NCBI GenBank assembly: GCA_900762125.1
Contig: CAAFFL010000143.1
Coordinates: 1 to 6,074 of the forward strand
Reading direction: 5' to 3'
Origin: an uncultured Prevotella sp.
GTDB taxonomy: Bacteria > Bacteroidota > Bacteroidia > Bacteroidales > Bacteroidaceae
Length of the DNA: 6,074 nucleotides
Shown here: one piece after another, positions 6,058-6,074 of the stretch
Layout: every line of letters begins with the position of its first letter
How positions within the stretch are numbered: position 1 is the first letter of the stretch
The notes under the pieces: model-generated
Databases searched by the model: none
Told to the model about the DNA's origin: nothing
The model's input: only the letters and a program-made list of their open reading frames with translations
Program-made: the position numbers and the translations under genes

Positions 6058-6074
6058 TATGTGAATTGAAAAAA

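Overview
The window looks like chromosomal DNA of a Bacteroidota species, most likely a Prevotella-like member of the Bacteroidales. Three things point there. The promoters have the Bacteroidota form (TTTG, 19 bases, TAnnTTTG). The starts have no Shine-Dalgarno sequence. One gene encodes the plug protein of the type IX secretion system, which is confined to the Bacteroidota and close relatives. Coding DNA is fairly GC-rich with G/C-ended codons, and the intergenic DNA is clearly AT-rich.

Left part (1-2817, minus strand): an rRNA m5U methyltransferase of the RlmD/TrmA family (2794 to 1292) is followed, 114 bases downstream on the same strand, by a gene running off the left edge. That gene encodes a secreted protein recognisable as the type IX secretion plug (former DUF5103). 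The 114-base gap is unusual. It carries two extra degenerate copies of the last ~25 bases of rlmD, then a perfect 9-bp inverted repeat just before the plug start.

Centre (2795-3003): a divergent intergenic region. It holds a -7 element for rlmD, a near-perfect promoter for ppdK, and between them two adjacent 18-bp near-palindromes that could be operator sites.

Right part (3004-6074, plus strand): a complete pyruvate, phosphate dikinase gene (ppdK, 906 aa) with all catalytic residues in place, closed by a strong intrinsic terminator. After it come about 280 bases without a credible gene. These end in a second well-formed promoter whose -33 box lies inside an 8-bp inverted repeat. That promoter must drive a gene beyond the right edge.

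The three genes belong to separate processes: rRNA modification, protein secretion and central carbon metabolism. rlmD and the plug gene may share a transcript, and ppdK is monocistronic as judged by its own promoter and terminator. I found no new multi-gene system. The points worth a second look are the small regulatory and repeat structures between the genes.
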